DNA of 64,000 nucleotides from Akanthomyces muscarius (taxonomy: Eukaryota > Ascomycota > Sordariomycetes > Hypocreales > Cordycipitaceae). Location: positions 2,852,001 to 2,916,000 of the forward strand of contig NC_079244.1 of the NCBI RefSeq assembly GCF_028009165.1, written 5' to 3'. This document shows, piece by piece, positions 21,593-34,014 of the stretch (positions within the stretch are counted from its first letter, which is position 1; every line of letters starts with the position of its first letter). Under the pieces are notes generated by a model that did not search any database, was not told where the DNA came from, and saw only the letters and a list, made by a program, of their open reading frames with translations. The position numbers and the translations under genes are program-made.

Positions 21593-23164
21593 ATAGCATA
21601 GAGGGAGCGAGAATAGTCGACGAGGGGTGCAATACCATCGGAGTCTACGAGACTTATTTCAAGTTGATTGATTATCTTGCTCACGTCGGCAAACGGCCAG
21701 GAGGTTAGCCGGTCGGTCGATATGTGCCATCTCGTACCCACAGCCATCAGGAAGCGGGGGGGAGGACCGGCTTCTCCCGTGATATCAGGTTGCGCAAGAA
21801 GGCGCTTTTCCTCATGATGAGCACAAGATGAAGAAGCAAAATGAGAGAATAAAATAAAAAGCCGTCGTCTACCAGTAGAATGGCGTCAACGCGGACCGTG
21901 ATGCCAAAGCATGAGAAGGGCGTGTGGTTGTGTCGCGCAGTGAAACAAAGCCCTGAGCCGATGTGTCTCTAAAAAAAAAAAGGAACCGGACTGCTTTCTT
22001 TGCAAAGGGAACCGGCAGTGAGACTCGGTGAGTTGGACAAGCTTTCGCCTCGCCGTGGTGGGAAGCTGATACAGTGTCGGTGGTTCAGCCGAGCACTGTA
22101 GCGCCACGAGTCTGGCATCACACGCCCCCCCTGTCGAGCGAGGTGGGTGAGTGAATGAGTGAGGCGGCGCTTGACACCCACCCCGGCAGCCTCGAAAGAA
22201 AGAGCCTGTGACACTGAGCTACCACTGCCAGTACCAGGAGGGTGTTTGTTCCGCGTATTTGGGGGGCCAGAGCCAGTCACCAGACCGGAACTTGCCCATC
22301 GGAAAGGAAAAGAAGGGGGAGGGGACGGTGGTGGAGGGCGCGGGCGCACAAATTGATTAGATTCGCCGGGTGCACCAGTATTGGCGAAGAAAAACGGATG
22401 CACATGGCCATGTTTCCATCGTCAAGTTCAAGGGACATTGCAACCTTGCGACCTTGCCACTGATAGATAACGCGGGCAAGGCGGGCTTGCAATTTGGCGA
22501 GGGGGTCGGGTGCCCCGGCATTACTCGTGTAGACTCAACTGCATAGGGGCCCGTAGGTAGAGATAGAATGGGGTTGAGCGTGCGACTTCCGCCATGTGTT
22601 CCAGACTGAGGGGGGGCAAGCATCACTCACTGGTACTAGGGCAAACCAGGCGAGTTGCATCGTGGCTTGGAGAGGACGAGGAAGTGGGGGACAAGGATAG
22701 ATGATGTATCCCAGTCATCAATTCTAGGCAGCCATTTAGCAAGGCGAGCGCCGTTTCATGGGGCTGACGCCCACCCTTCCACTCCCTTGGCCGCCAAGTC
22801 GCCTCTTATTTTGCCTGCCCCTTCTGCCGGTCGGTACTTGCAGAGGGGGGAGGGGGGGCGTGTTTTGCCTTGTGCGCACAGAGCTGAGAGACGGGTTCTT
22901 GTTTTATTACGCCGAGATGGAATGTCTGGAAAGAGTCAGGCTATAGGGAGCCAGCGTTGCACTGCCGGGGGGGGGTTCAGCAACGTGGCGGACTGAAAAT
23001 TAAATAAAATGAAAGTTTGAGCAAGAAGAATGATGCACGGACAAGAAGCAGGTTCAATTTGAGACAGAATTGACAAGAGGACGTGGACGACGGGAAGACG
23101 GGTTGTGCGGTCGGACGACATAGGCTATGTAGCATGGACGAAGCTGACGATGCGCCGTACCTAG

Positions 23165-23196
23165 CTACCTACCTAGGTACATTCCTAGGTAGGTAG
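23165..23196. repeat. Inverted repeat (potential hairpin) of CTACCTACCTAGG
   Basis: Perfect 13-base arms, CTACCTACCTAGG at 23165-23177 and its complement at 23184-23196, with a 6-base spacer. It lies within a wider (CCTA)n/(TAGG)n context, so it may have arisen by microsatellite inversion. Confidence 0.8.
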
Positions 23197-25142
23197 GTAG
23201 CCTAGCCGCACCTTCCTGGTGCAGGCTGCCCGCTGTGAAGCTCCCCGAGCTGGCAGCCCTGCTCGTTTATAGGGGCAATGCATTAGCGCAGCAGGTGCGC
23301 TGAAGCAACCACGCACCACGCTGCAGATGCTGATGCAGTGGTGCTGCTATTACCTACCTACCTACTGAGCAGGTACCTAGATAGATGCTGTTATTCTTAG
23401 CTATCTCGGTGCTGCGTTCCCCCACGTTCCCCCATCATGTTTATTTTTATCGATCCAACTACCGAGACGAGATTCAACGAGCTTCGCTGTTTCCTGCTCT
23501 TGAGTAATTCATGCGGGCGGCACCTTGACTTGGGGACCGGGACCTGTGGGACAAGGTCCCTTTGGACTTTCACAGGCATGACTTGGAGAAGCTCCTGGCC
23601 CCCCAACAAGCATAAAACGCCTTGTGACTGGGGGATTCGCAAGAATAGTGCAGCAAAGAAATACGAGTAGCAAGACACGCAGGGGGGAGGGACGGAACCG
23701 GCAGTACTGGTATAATGTCCCTGTCACTTCCCTTGGTCGACCCTTTGGCTGGTCCCCTGCTTCTCTCCTTGTCTCCTTGAGCTCCCCCATCCATCTATCG
23801 CGCTCTCCCGCTTTGGGCGCTCCGGCCGTTTGTGGTTGCAGTCTTCTGGGGACACGGCGAAAATCCGCTTGCAATGCAACCAACCGCAGTTGATGTGAGA
23901 CGCTAATGGCGAGACTTGCAGCATCTGCTGGCACATGAGAGAAGGTGGGGGGGGATCTTTGTAGACCGAGGCGATAGGGCAGCTAGTTCCGGGAGACTCA
24001 GTCCGCCAGTGAACGAGATCTACTGAGTTTGAGTGGCAAAAAAAAAAAAGGGAAGAGACAAGGGCAGCTGCTCGTCAAGACGGCGACTGTTGCTGGTGGC
24101 GTACCAGATTGTCTCTGCGGCAGGACTACTGGTAGAGCCTGCATGTCGAGCTGCAGCCTCCAGCCGAGTGAATGAGTGTCGTCGTCCATCAGGGTTCTCA
24201 GTTCAGGAGCTTGGGCCTCTGCTTTTCTTGCTGTCGCCGTCGTCCGTGTCGTTTTGGCTTTTCATATTGACAGGCAGGCACATACAACTCGACATCTGCC
24301 GCTGTCGCTTGAAGTGGCTTGCATTGCGCGCACCCCTTTAAACGTTTTGTATCAAGTAGTCATCTTGATCGTGGCAAAGACGCCCACGAGTCTACGACAA
24401 CAAGGTCATCCGTCACTCGAGGCTGGCCCCCCCCGGCTGAAGCGGGTGCCTTTCTTAGACCATCGGGCTCCTCGGAGTGCATCTCTAGCCCTATCGGCGG
24501 CGCGTGTGAGGCTGGGTTGCTCACAAAGCCGGCCAAGGAACAAGACGAGATGACCAGGTGGCGACGTGACTGTCGATTCACGACTATCCAAATCGAGGCA
24601 CTTTCTTCTTCCTGGCGGCGGCGGACCCTGCGGATGCCCTTTGTCCATCCCTGGACAGTGTGAGGCGACTTGCATTATACTAGGTAGGCACTGGGCGCCC
24701 GGCCGAACTGGGCGGAGTACTGAGTAAGAAGCCTTCGGCCGAAAACGACAAGGTCAAGCGAATATGCAGCCACAACCTGGGGGGTTTCTGGCCAGTACTG
24801 AGTATACACGGTATGTTGAGCAGCATCATGGCATGCATGTTGATTGATACGGGAGCGGTCAGCTGCGTTGCGCGAGCCGTGTCAAATTGACAACTTGTCC
24901 AATAAACGTTGTTCCGTCGCCCCATAGCCACGTTGTAATTTCCACAGCGGCACGGACGTGCGAGGAAAAAAAAGAAGACTTGTTGCCATGTGGTACTTGG
25001 ACAGTGCATAAATCTGCATAATTGAGATGGCATGTATTGGGGTTGCAGCGTGCTTGTCAGGCGAGGCTCCCCTCTGCCCACTCACAGGCGCAGCCCAGCT
25101 GGACCGCCTCGCGTCCATGTGCCACAAGTGTGCCCGTAGTGG

Positions 25143-25207
25143 CACGCACGCACGCACGCAAAGCGACTAATTAAAATCAAAAGCAAGCAAGCAAGCAAGC
25201 AAGCAAC
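25143..25207. repeat. (ACGC)n and (AAGC)n microsatellites
   Basis: About four ACGC units at 25143-25160, then about seven AAGC units at 25180-25207. Confidence 0.85.
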
Positions 25208-26162
25208 CAAGGCGAGGCGAGACGAGGCTGCGCGCACATGGCCGAGTGGGAACATGCTTGTTGTGCCGTGGCGTGTCTAGCACAGATGGAGAAGCAATTT
25301 ATCCACGAGAGACAAGAAAACCGCGCCGCTGCGTCGTAACCCACTGGTCAGTGGTACGGATCCTGGCACGCTGCTGCTGCTGCTGGCTTGCGAGTGCCGC
25401 CGCCATTTTCATGGGGCCAGACTAGGCTACATTTATCCACCCGTCGGGCTACATGATTGGCCGACGGGAAACCTACTTGCGACTACGTACTACTGGTACT
25501 GAGTACTCAGCGGAGAAGCCTCGTCGGCATTGGAAAAACCATCTCAGTATCAGTAGCTTCTCCTCATTTTATTACCCTTTTGGGCCTCGGGCACAAGAGA
25601 GCCAGTGTCTCTTGATTTACCCCAGGCTCAGCCAATTTCTGCGCCCCAAAAAAGCGAAATAAGATGTGGGGGAGCAAGGGAGCCGTGGCGCTTCTACTTG
25701 TCTGGTATCGCCGCTGCGCTGAACGAAACTGTTGACTTGTAAAGCAAACCGAAGAGCCTCGAAGAAAGCAGGGGGGGGCTTCAGCTCGGCGGTGGCGGCT
25801 TGCCCAGTCCAGGAACCTACGCCGCCAAAAAAGGCATCTTGGAGCTAGCCATGGTTGGGCGAATCCAGATTAGCCCCCGTCTCGCAAAGGGGCCGAACGA
25901 GACGACCGGCGGCGCTGACAAGAGCTGGCGATGGCGGCGCCAGGCCCGGACGGCAGCAGCGAGGCGAGGATTGATTACAGGTGGGCGGCCCTGTGCTTAG
26001 CGGCTGATGTGTGCTTTTCTGCTGAGACACTGCGACGCTGTACGGGAGTATTCTTCTTCTTGTTCAATTGGCAAATTCATTCCCGTTTTCTTTTTACGAG
26101 TAATGCTCGAAACATGCTAGTTGGATGAAGGAGCAAAGGGCACGCCCTTCTATCAAGACACG

Positions 26163-26175
26163 CCCCCCCCCCCCC
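26163..26175. repeat. Poly-C tract (13 C)
   Basis: Thirteen consecutive C bases. The length may be unreliable in sequencing. Confidence 0.8.
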
Positions 26176-28292
26176 AAACGCACGCCGGAATGTAATTGCT
26201 GCCCCCAAAGTGCAAGCAATAAGAAACTAAATAGAAAACTCGCTCAGCTAAGGCGCCATATGCCGACAGCCAAAGAAAAAAATAATGATAAAAAAAATGG
26301 CCCAGCCAGGGCTGACGGTGGAGCCCACCGCTATTATGTACCTGTGCATAGGCTGGGCCTTTTTAGCAGCCTTTTCTGGCATCGCCTGCTTTTTTTGGCG
26401 GCTTCACAGGTCGAGGCTCTCAAGCCCTTCTCTCTCCCACCCACCCCCGGCCGTGATTGTCTGCGCCAATCCGAGCGAGGCCGGCATAGCCCCAGACCAC
26501 GGTCCAGAGAGGCTCCTGGCCACGTTCAAGCACCGACTTCTGGGGGGTGCTACTCAGTACTCACCGGTGCCCGGCCTGTTGGTATGCATCTCTCGGCGAG
26601 GCGGCTTTCCACAACTACCAGTACAGTTATCAGTACTCGTGGTCTCCTACCTAGCTGCGTCATGGCGCGCCCATCTCCTAACGCAAGCTTAGACACGGTA
26701 TGCTAGCCCATGTCTGCAGATACTGGACGACCACCTTTCTGTGTGTCTGTGATCCCGCTTGACAGTTGACAGTGACAGTGCACTGGGACTGAGTTCAGAG
26801 TGGTATCGACGAGGAAAAGAACTGGCCGTGCGCAAATGACGAAACTGTGTGCGTCGACGGTTAGCCCAGAAGAGAGGCATTGCACTCTCCACAGCCTCGA
26901 GTCAACACCCTCCCCCAACCTTGGTGAATCGTTTCCCTCTTAGCCTCTCCAGTGTGGCCGCCAGGTCTCCATTCCCGACCGGGTGGTTGCTGAACGACTG
27001 AAAAAGTCTCACGCCCGGGTTTCGCAGCCCAGTGCTTCACATACTGGTACGTACATACCGGCAAGCTGGTAATCAGACACACGCTTCAGAAAAAAACTGC
27101 GCCATCTCTCTCCTCCAGCCAGGGCTTTCCGGCCCCCCGGTTCTCCGCCCAGGGTTCCCACCAGCTAACAAAAGGTCCTTTTGCGTTTGGCTCGTTCGCT
27201 CGTCCTCTGGCTGGCGCGCCGCGACGTGCCCACTGCGCTGGGGCTGGCTGGGCTAGGCTGGCTGGGGCTGGCTCAGAGAGATACTGGTTATGCTGAGCTG
27301 CATTTGTCTCGTTGACATGACCCGTGTCTCGCTCGCCTCAGTTTCGCTCTGGGGCGTCTCATTATCCTCGGTATTGAATGGTGCCATGCTCTTCCCGCCC
27401 GGTGCTGTTGTAGGCTCGCTGCTTCGTTCGCATGGCAGCTCCCTGGCTAGCCCACCATTGAACGAGGTCAATATTGTGCCGTGACTTACATCATGACTTG
27501 TAACTGAGCCTCTTGCTCCGTTGTAGACGAGGTGGATGAGGACACCCTTCCCGCACTGTACGGAGTACGGAGTACGGAGCCTGCCTTTTGTTTGGGCAGC
27601 ACTCGCCTAAAAATACAGCAGCTGGCGTTGCACCCCAATTAGAGAGAATTACAGCGTGCATCTCCCCATGGAGGATAAGGTACCACCTAGCTGGCCGCTA
27701 ACTCGCCTGGCTCGCTCAGTCCCACCCCAGCTTCCACCAAGCTTCCCGCACGCCGGGCTGAACGACTTTCTAATGCACACACCCGGACCCCCCCAACTGA
27801 GGTGACCCCCCCCCATCCCCAGCGAATCCCAAATCCTTCCACCTCTCGCAGGCGGCGCTTCCTATTGTGAACATCCCACGACCTCACTCTCTTTCTTTCC
27901 TCCCGCCCCCAACTGCACAGCGCTTGCTGCGACGCATCGCTCGATTTCGATTTCCCTAGTCGCTGGACCCTCGACGTTTTCGATCTTGCTACACTTTCAC
28001 ACAACACAACCATTCGTCCGCCCTCCCCAGACAGCTCCCGTACCTCCGTCTACCCGTCGCGAAACCCAAACCCGCCTGAAGACCCCAACGCCGTTTTGAA
28101 CCTGCAGATCCCCAACTCGAAGCCTCTTTTCTTGATTCGATTCGACACTTGCGGAGCTTCCACGCCCAAGACAATTCCGTTGTACCATACAGCGCAAGTC
28201 ATCGTCAACAGTCTTTATGATCGCTTAATACTGCCTGTCTCCTACCGCGAAAGGATGCTCCTGGTTGTCTTCCGCATCAACCTCGCGAGACG

Positions 28293-31200
28293 ATGAACAC
28301 CGTGACCGCCGGCCCACGCAGCTTCTCGCCGCCGCTCAAGGCCCGCTACGCTGACGTTCCTGGCGGCGGTGACTGGCCTTCTCACAATCACCACTCCGAC
28401 TACCGCTCTAGCTATTACAACGGCTTCAAGGGCCCAGAATCTATCGAGATGGGGCCTCTCAGAAGGTCGGCCGGCAAAACGCCTGCCTACAACTACACCG
28501 ACGACTCTTCGCGGCGCCTTGACATGTCTAAAATGTTTGAAGATGTCCCCATGAACCACAAATCCTTCCTCGACCCGGAATACGAGGCCGAAATGCTCAG
28601 GCACAAGCGCGACGTCTTGCAATCCGTCGTCGACTCGCATGGTACCTGATCATGACTCCAACATGCCCCCAAATTCTCTAACCCGTCTCTTAGACATTTC
28701 TGGCGGTGTTCCTGTCCTTTCAAATCTAGACGAGTGTCGCATGTTGCAATACATGTGTGAGTGTCTTGAAGCAGCCTGCATGCTCAAAGGTCCGCCAAAC
28801 TTCCTTCCCTCACATTTCGACTTGTCTAACCCTGCGCAGGCATCGATGCCAATCAGCAGCTCAGAGCATCTTCCGCCAGTGCTCCCGCAAGCTTTAGACC
28901 CTGGCTTTCACGCAATCTCACAAAACAGGACCCCGTCTTTGCCAGCATAATTGCTGGAGCAAAGAGTCTGCCTGATCTCCCCCGTACCCTCAAGTGTCCC
29001 GTTCGCGGCTGTCGCCATTACGTATACGGTTTTACCACCAAAGAGGAGTTGCAGTCGCACGCCCGCACTCACCTGGTCGCCGGCGAGGAGCAACTCCAGG
29101 ATCAGGACGAAATCAGTGCCCGCCGCACCAAGCAGTACCCTGGCAGACCCGAGATGGACCCTGTGCAGCAGCCTCGCACTCCGCCGGAACAGCGTGAGCC
29201 CGTCGAGAGAGACTACGCTCGTGGCGATGCGATGGACCACGATGGCGCCCAGTCACATCATGCTCTTATGCGCCCCAAATCGCCGACTCTAACCGGCACC
29301 ACCCTCTCGCCCAACCCCGATGGCACTGCCTACGGCGAAGTCACGCACCATCGATACTTTCCTCCTTCAGAGCCTCACTTTTCTCCTCGAATGCGCCCAT
29401 CAGAACCAGAATCTCGACGTGAATCTATACACTTTGACTCTCGTCGCGAATCTATGCAGCATGACGTCCTGCCGCCCATTAGACAGCTTGATCTGCCCTC
29501 TGACCAGGGCTCTCAGCACCACAGCTACATGTCGGCAACGCAGTCGCAAGCGCCGACCCAATCTAGCCATCTACCCCGTCTCGATACACTGAATGGCTCC
29601 TCTCTCCGCTCTGAGGCTCCATCATCTCCTCGTCTTCGTATTCCTGCACTAGAACGCGGTTTATCTGATCGCGCTTACTCTGAGCGCGGCAACTCGGACG
29701 CTCAAACCCTCTTCAGTGGCCAGGACTCGCTACCTCCATTCTCTGCTCTGAATCCCAACGGTGCCTCGATTCCTGCTCGCCTCGAACCCATTCGCGAAGC
29801 GGACAGGGCCTTCACGCAGGAAGCCAGCAGAGAGGCCGTACAAATCAAGCGAGAGCCCAAGCAACAGGTCGAGGAGGCTTGTCTTCGTTGTGCTGGCCAA
29901 GAGGCTGGCTCCTGCAAGTGCATCGTTCCATTGCGAGACGACGATTCTCATTGGTATCGCGTCGATACGTACCGCGGCACCATTGCCTCTGTTGCAAAGA
30001 GTTTGGTGCCCGGATCTCCCATTGGTGAGCGGCCTGCCAGACATGGCAGCCTTCTGCCTGGCCCTATTCGACAATCTGCGGCGCGCAAGCTTCGCCGTGA
30101 TGTTGATGACTATCTCCGCTCCATTCTGCGATTCCCAGACAACATCCGTGTCGGCATTCGTGACACCACTGACTTTAACGACTCCTTCTGGCGTATGGGC
30201 GACCTGAGCCATGAGAAGAACATTATTGAGCAGATTGTGGCCACCAATGCCTGGAACATCTTTACGCCACCTCCTGCCATTCTTTGCACTCTCCTCTACA
30301 GCAACCTCAAAACACAACAGCCTTATAACATTATTCACCTCATCGGCACCAGCGGCAACTTCTCGAGCAGTCGACGAGACGAAGAACTCACCAACCCTGC
30401 TCTCTACCATGCCAAGCACCTCCTTCGGGAAATCACTTTCTACGGCCTCTCCGGAAGCAACCCCTTCATTGGGGCACCTTTTGCAGAGAGACGTGGACCG
30501 CCGTTCCCAGATGATGCTGTGCGAGACGATCAAGCTGAGGTTGTCGAGACTTGTATGGCGACCTTCCTTCGCGCATTTGAGGCCAGCTGCAGAGATGGCA
30601 CGGAAAAAACACCAAAGCAGTGGATTGCCCTGTTCTCGTCCCTCATTATCTTCAACTTGTCTGGTGTGATTCTCGGTGGAGCTGCAAAGGCCTCCCTCGA
30701 AAACCCAGTCAATGCGGACGACCACGCTTTTGCTCTCGGCTTCTGGGACACTATTCGCAGCACGTTTGACGTCCTGCTTGACCTCTTCTTTGACCTTGGC
30801 CCTATGCTCTTCGACAGAGTGTCCCAAGACTGGGAAGAAGACGACATCATTGCATATGACATGATGGCCAAGGCGCTTCTGTACGGCGACTGGAAGAGCA
30901 AGGGCATCGCTAATTCGGAAGAATTCCTGTTGGCCCTCTCAGCTTTTACATTCGAGGAGTCTCTCGAATCTACGAAGCGAGTTACCAAGACGTTGAGCAT
31001 GACTCGAGAAGAGAGAAGAGGCTCCAACAGATCGGAGTCCTCGCGAAGAACATCGCATTATGGCGAGTCTGTGTCAAGAGCATACACTGATCTCAGCGAA
31101 GACCGCCCCAGGCCGATGATTAACACGGGATTCTCTCGCTTGCAGACAGACTCTTCCTACAGAACCGGTAGCAGCAACGGGGGTGCACCCGAATTTAAGT

Positions 31201-33140
31201 CGCGTGTGTTTTCAAGGGACCACAGTGCGATGTCAGCTCGCAGTGACTACGCCCACTCCGAGGCTGGCTCATCTAGGGTCTACGAATACCTCCGCAACGA
31301 CAGCGGTCCGTTGCGAAAGAGCGATCATACGTGGAGTTCTATCCAGCACTCTGCTCCCTCTCGCCGGTCATCACCAGGACCGACGGAACCCGACTCGCTA
31401 TCACCTACTGGCGTTGTATCCCCTGATGGAAGGTCGCCAATGTCCATGGCTAATCTGGTTGACAAGGCTGGTCCGCACCACGCTCCCGGCAGGCCGCTCA
31501 GCCCACGAAGCGAGATGAGCAGAAGCGAGATGGGGTATGGATATTCAAGGCACCACGATAGCCGCACCGCCTCCCATGGAGGGCTTGCGTCTTTAGGTGA
31601 CCGGTTGGAACGTCGTCCGTCGTTCACTGGCTCCTCTCACTCAGTTACCTCGTCACGCCGTGACAGCAGCGCACCGGTTGCTATTCCCTCAGGGCCACCC
31701 AATATCAAGCCCACCTACCAGCGGCCACCGCTGCGCCGAGTGTACTGCACTCATTGCAACGACTATCCCGAAGGCTTCCGTGGCGAGCACGAGCTGCGAC
31801 GTCACACGCATGCTCGCCATGCGGCCCTGGTTCGCCGCTGGGTTTGCAGAGAGCCGCCCCGGAGACACCCCAACCAACCCTGGACGTCGGTTCCTCTCAA
31901 CACCTGCAAGTCATGCATGGCCCAGAAGAGCTATGGAGCCTACTACAACGCCGCTGCGCACCTGCGTCGTGCACACTTCCCGCCCACGCGCAACGGCAAG
32001 TCTGCCAGTGACTGGCCGTCTATGTCTGTCCTCAAGGAATGGATGCAGGAAGTCTGTGTCGCGCCCGACTCGGCGAGCGAGGGTAAAGGCAAGGGCAAGG
32101 GCAGAGCTACCTCTGACGGCCAAATGGTCGATCTGGACAGCGATGATGAGATGGAAGACGCTCATGGCCAAGAGAATGGTGTGGAACCGAGTCTCCATGC
32201 TGGTGCGGAAAGTATCGCCGCAGCAAACAACGCCAGTAGATCCGGCGACTCTCCAGAAGAGCCAGCCGGTGGGCAAAAATGCCCATATCCCGAGTGTGGG
32301 CGTGTGCTGCGTGATCTTGCCGCGCATATGCTGACACACCAAGCTGAGCGCCCGGAAAAGTGCCCCGTTCCTTCGTGCGTCTACCACACAAAAGGTTTCG
32401 CGCGCAAGTACGATAAGAACCGTCACGCGCTGACACACTACCGCGGCACCCTCATCTGCCCACTGTGCCCTACCAAGGGCGAGAACAATGTCGAGAGCGT
32501 GTTTAGCCGCGCGGACGTTTTCAAGAGGCATCTTGCCTCGGTTCACAGCGTCGAGACCAGCACCGGACCCCAAGCAAACGGCGAAGACGCCCCTTCTGCG
32601 GCAGCGACCGAGAGTGCCATGTCTGCATCGATGATGTCGCGCCCTGTAGCGGATCCCAAGACACTGCAAAACGAGGGCCGCTGCTCCATCTGCAGCGAGT
32701 ACTTCCCTTATGCTCAGGAGTTCTATGAGCACCTGGACGAATGTGTACTCGCTGCGCTGGTGGCTCCCGAGACGCTCGCCAATTCGCAGCCGAGCATCAA
32801 CGGCAACTATGCCTCGATGCCGCCGCCGCCACCGCCACGCGCAGGCTCGCCGACGTACTCTGTCGGCTCGGGCCGCTCGCACGCAACCTCGGCCAACCGG
32901 CTGCAGCAGCACCATCCGCCACCCGGGTCCGTCACGTCAATACCGTACGGCTACCGCCAGTACTCGGACCACAGCTCGCGACCGGGTAGCTCCGCCTCGG
33001 CGCGTAGCTTTGACTCGTCGGGACGCCGGTCGGGCCTGATTCACGTGCACGCGCACACGCAGCTGCACGCGCCGCGACCGATGGGCGTGCCTCTGCCACC
33101 GCCATCGACGTGTGGCTCGTTTGATTCGGATCTGAATTAA
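28293..33140 (+). CDS. Large multi-C2H2 zinc finger protein (DUF7896-like)
   Basis: Exons 28293-28641, 28694-28756 and 28840-33140 join in frame to 1570 residues. Intron 1 has a GTACCT donor, a CTAAC branch and a TTAG acceptor; intron 2 has GTGAGT and GCAG. An isolated C2H2 finger (CPVRGC...HARTH) lies at about 190-215. A folded, partly helical region spans about 545-790 (DDYLRSILRFPDNIRVGIRD, with LSGVILGG). Ser-rich disorder follows, then a C-terminal array of fingers at about 1105-1440, containing YCTHCNDYPEGF, CKSCMAQKSYGAYYNAAAHL, CPYPECGRVLRDLAAHMLTH, CPVPSC, CPLCP and CSICSEYF. The CKSCMAQKSYGAYYNAAAHL block is the hallmark of a fungal family I recall as DUF7896. It is probably nuclear and DNA-binding; the target is unknown. 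The C-terminal 100 residues are Pro/Ser-rich. Confidence 0.85.
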
Positions 33141-34014
33141 GCGGCGTTTCCGCCTCGGTGCACATTGCAAAGAAATATATTTTATACCCCATTCTGATTT
33201 TTTATTTATTTATACACGTTGGTGGCGTTGGCAACGGTTCAACAGTGGACTCTGTTTTGTGCTGTTGTCGGCCCTTTGTACTCTGCCTCACTCAAGATGT
33301 GGAGGCGTGTTGACCTGTTTTTGTATATAGCTAGCGATATATAACGGGGGGTTTGTGATTCTCAATGCCCAGGTGTTTTGTTGGAGGGAGAAAGTTTTTG
33401 GGATATACTCTATTTGTTTACAAAGTTGCTACTTTTTTTTTCCTCTTCGAAAGGATAGTGAACCTGTTGGGAGGGCTGATTTTCTTTTTAGGGTGCATGG
33501 AACCATATTCTGACATGACGGAGTACTATTAAATATGACTTCTTCTTGGAGATGAGCTTTTCCTCCGTAGACTGTAATTGAATGCGTAGACGTCAGTGGC
33601 TGGTGGCTGTGCAGGATGACGAGATAGACGGAGCTGCCGCGGTGGAAGTTTGCTTGCTGGCCTGAGAAGTTAGCCCGAGGTGCTTGCCGCGCAGCGCACA
33701 GCTAATGACATCGGTACTTCTTACGTACAGACGTAAATTCACAATTCCACATGTCACTGTATTCGCAACTAGTCGTCACATGGGCAAAGTAGGATGGACA
33801 ATTCTATTCCTTGGATTGATATAATCATATGCATATATAGAAAGCAACCAAACTCCTATATGTACCGAATCATGTTCGTGTACCCCGTAAAACAAGCGCT
33901 GGATGCATTATTGGCGCAGCGTCCTTCATGCTATCTAATATAATATAGCCGAAATAAAATAAAAACCGGAAATCAAGTAAAGGGGGTTAGAAGAACACTC
34001 GAAAGTCGTCGTCT
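33141..34014. other. Convergent 3' regions of the C2H2 and MFS transporter genes
   Basis: About 870 bases, AT-rich, with T and A runs and AATAAA-like sequences (for example near 33954 on the plus strand). No gene is seen. Confidence 0.6.

Larger units (their letters stand above)
19971..28292. other. Gene desert of about 8.3 kb
   Basis: No frame here shows a domain, intron phase consistency or plausible composition; the longest (20534-21037 minus, 167 codons) is low-complexity. The stretch holds many simple repeats and homopolymers: AAAT at 21560, CCTA palindromes at 23160, ACGC and AAGC at 25143-25207, and poly-C at 26163. It also carries repeated copies of TACTGGTA or TACCAGTA. From about 27680 the plus strand becomes C/T-rich and probably starts the leader of the C2H2 gene. 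Non-coding RNA genes cannot be excluded by eye. Confidence 0.6.
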
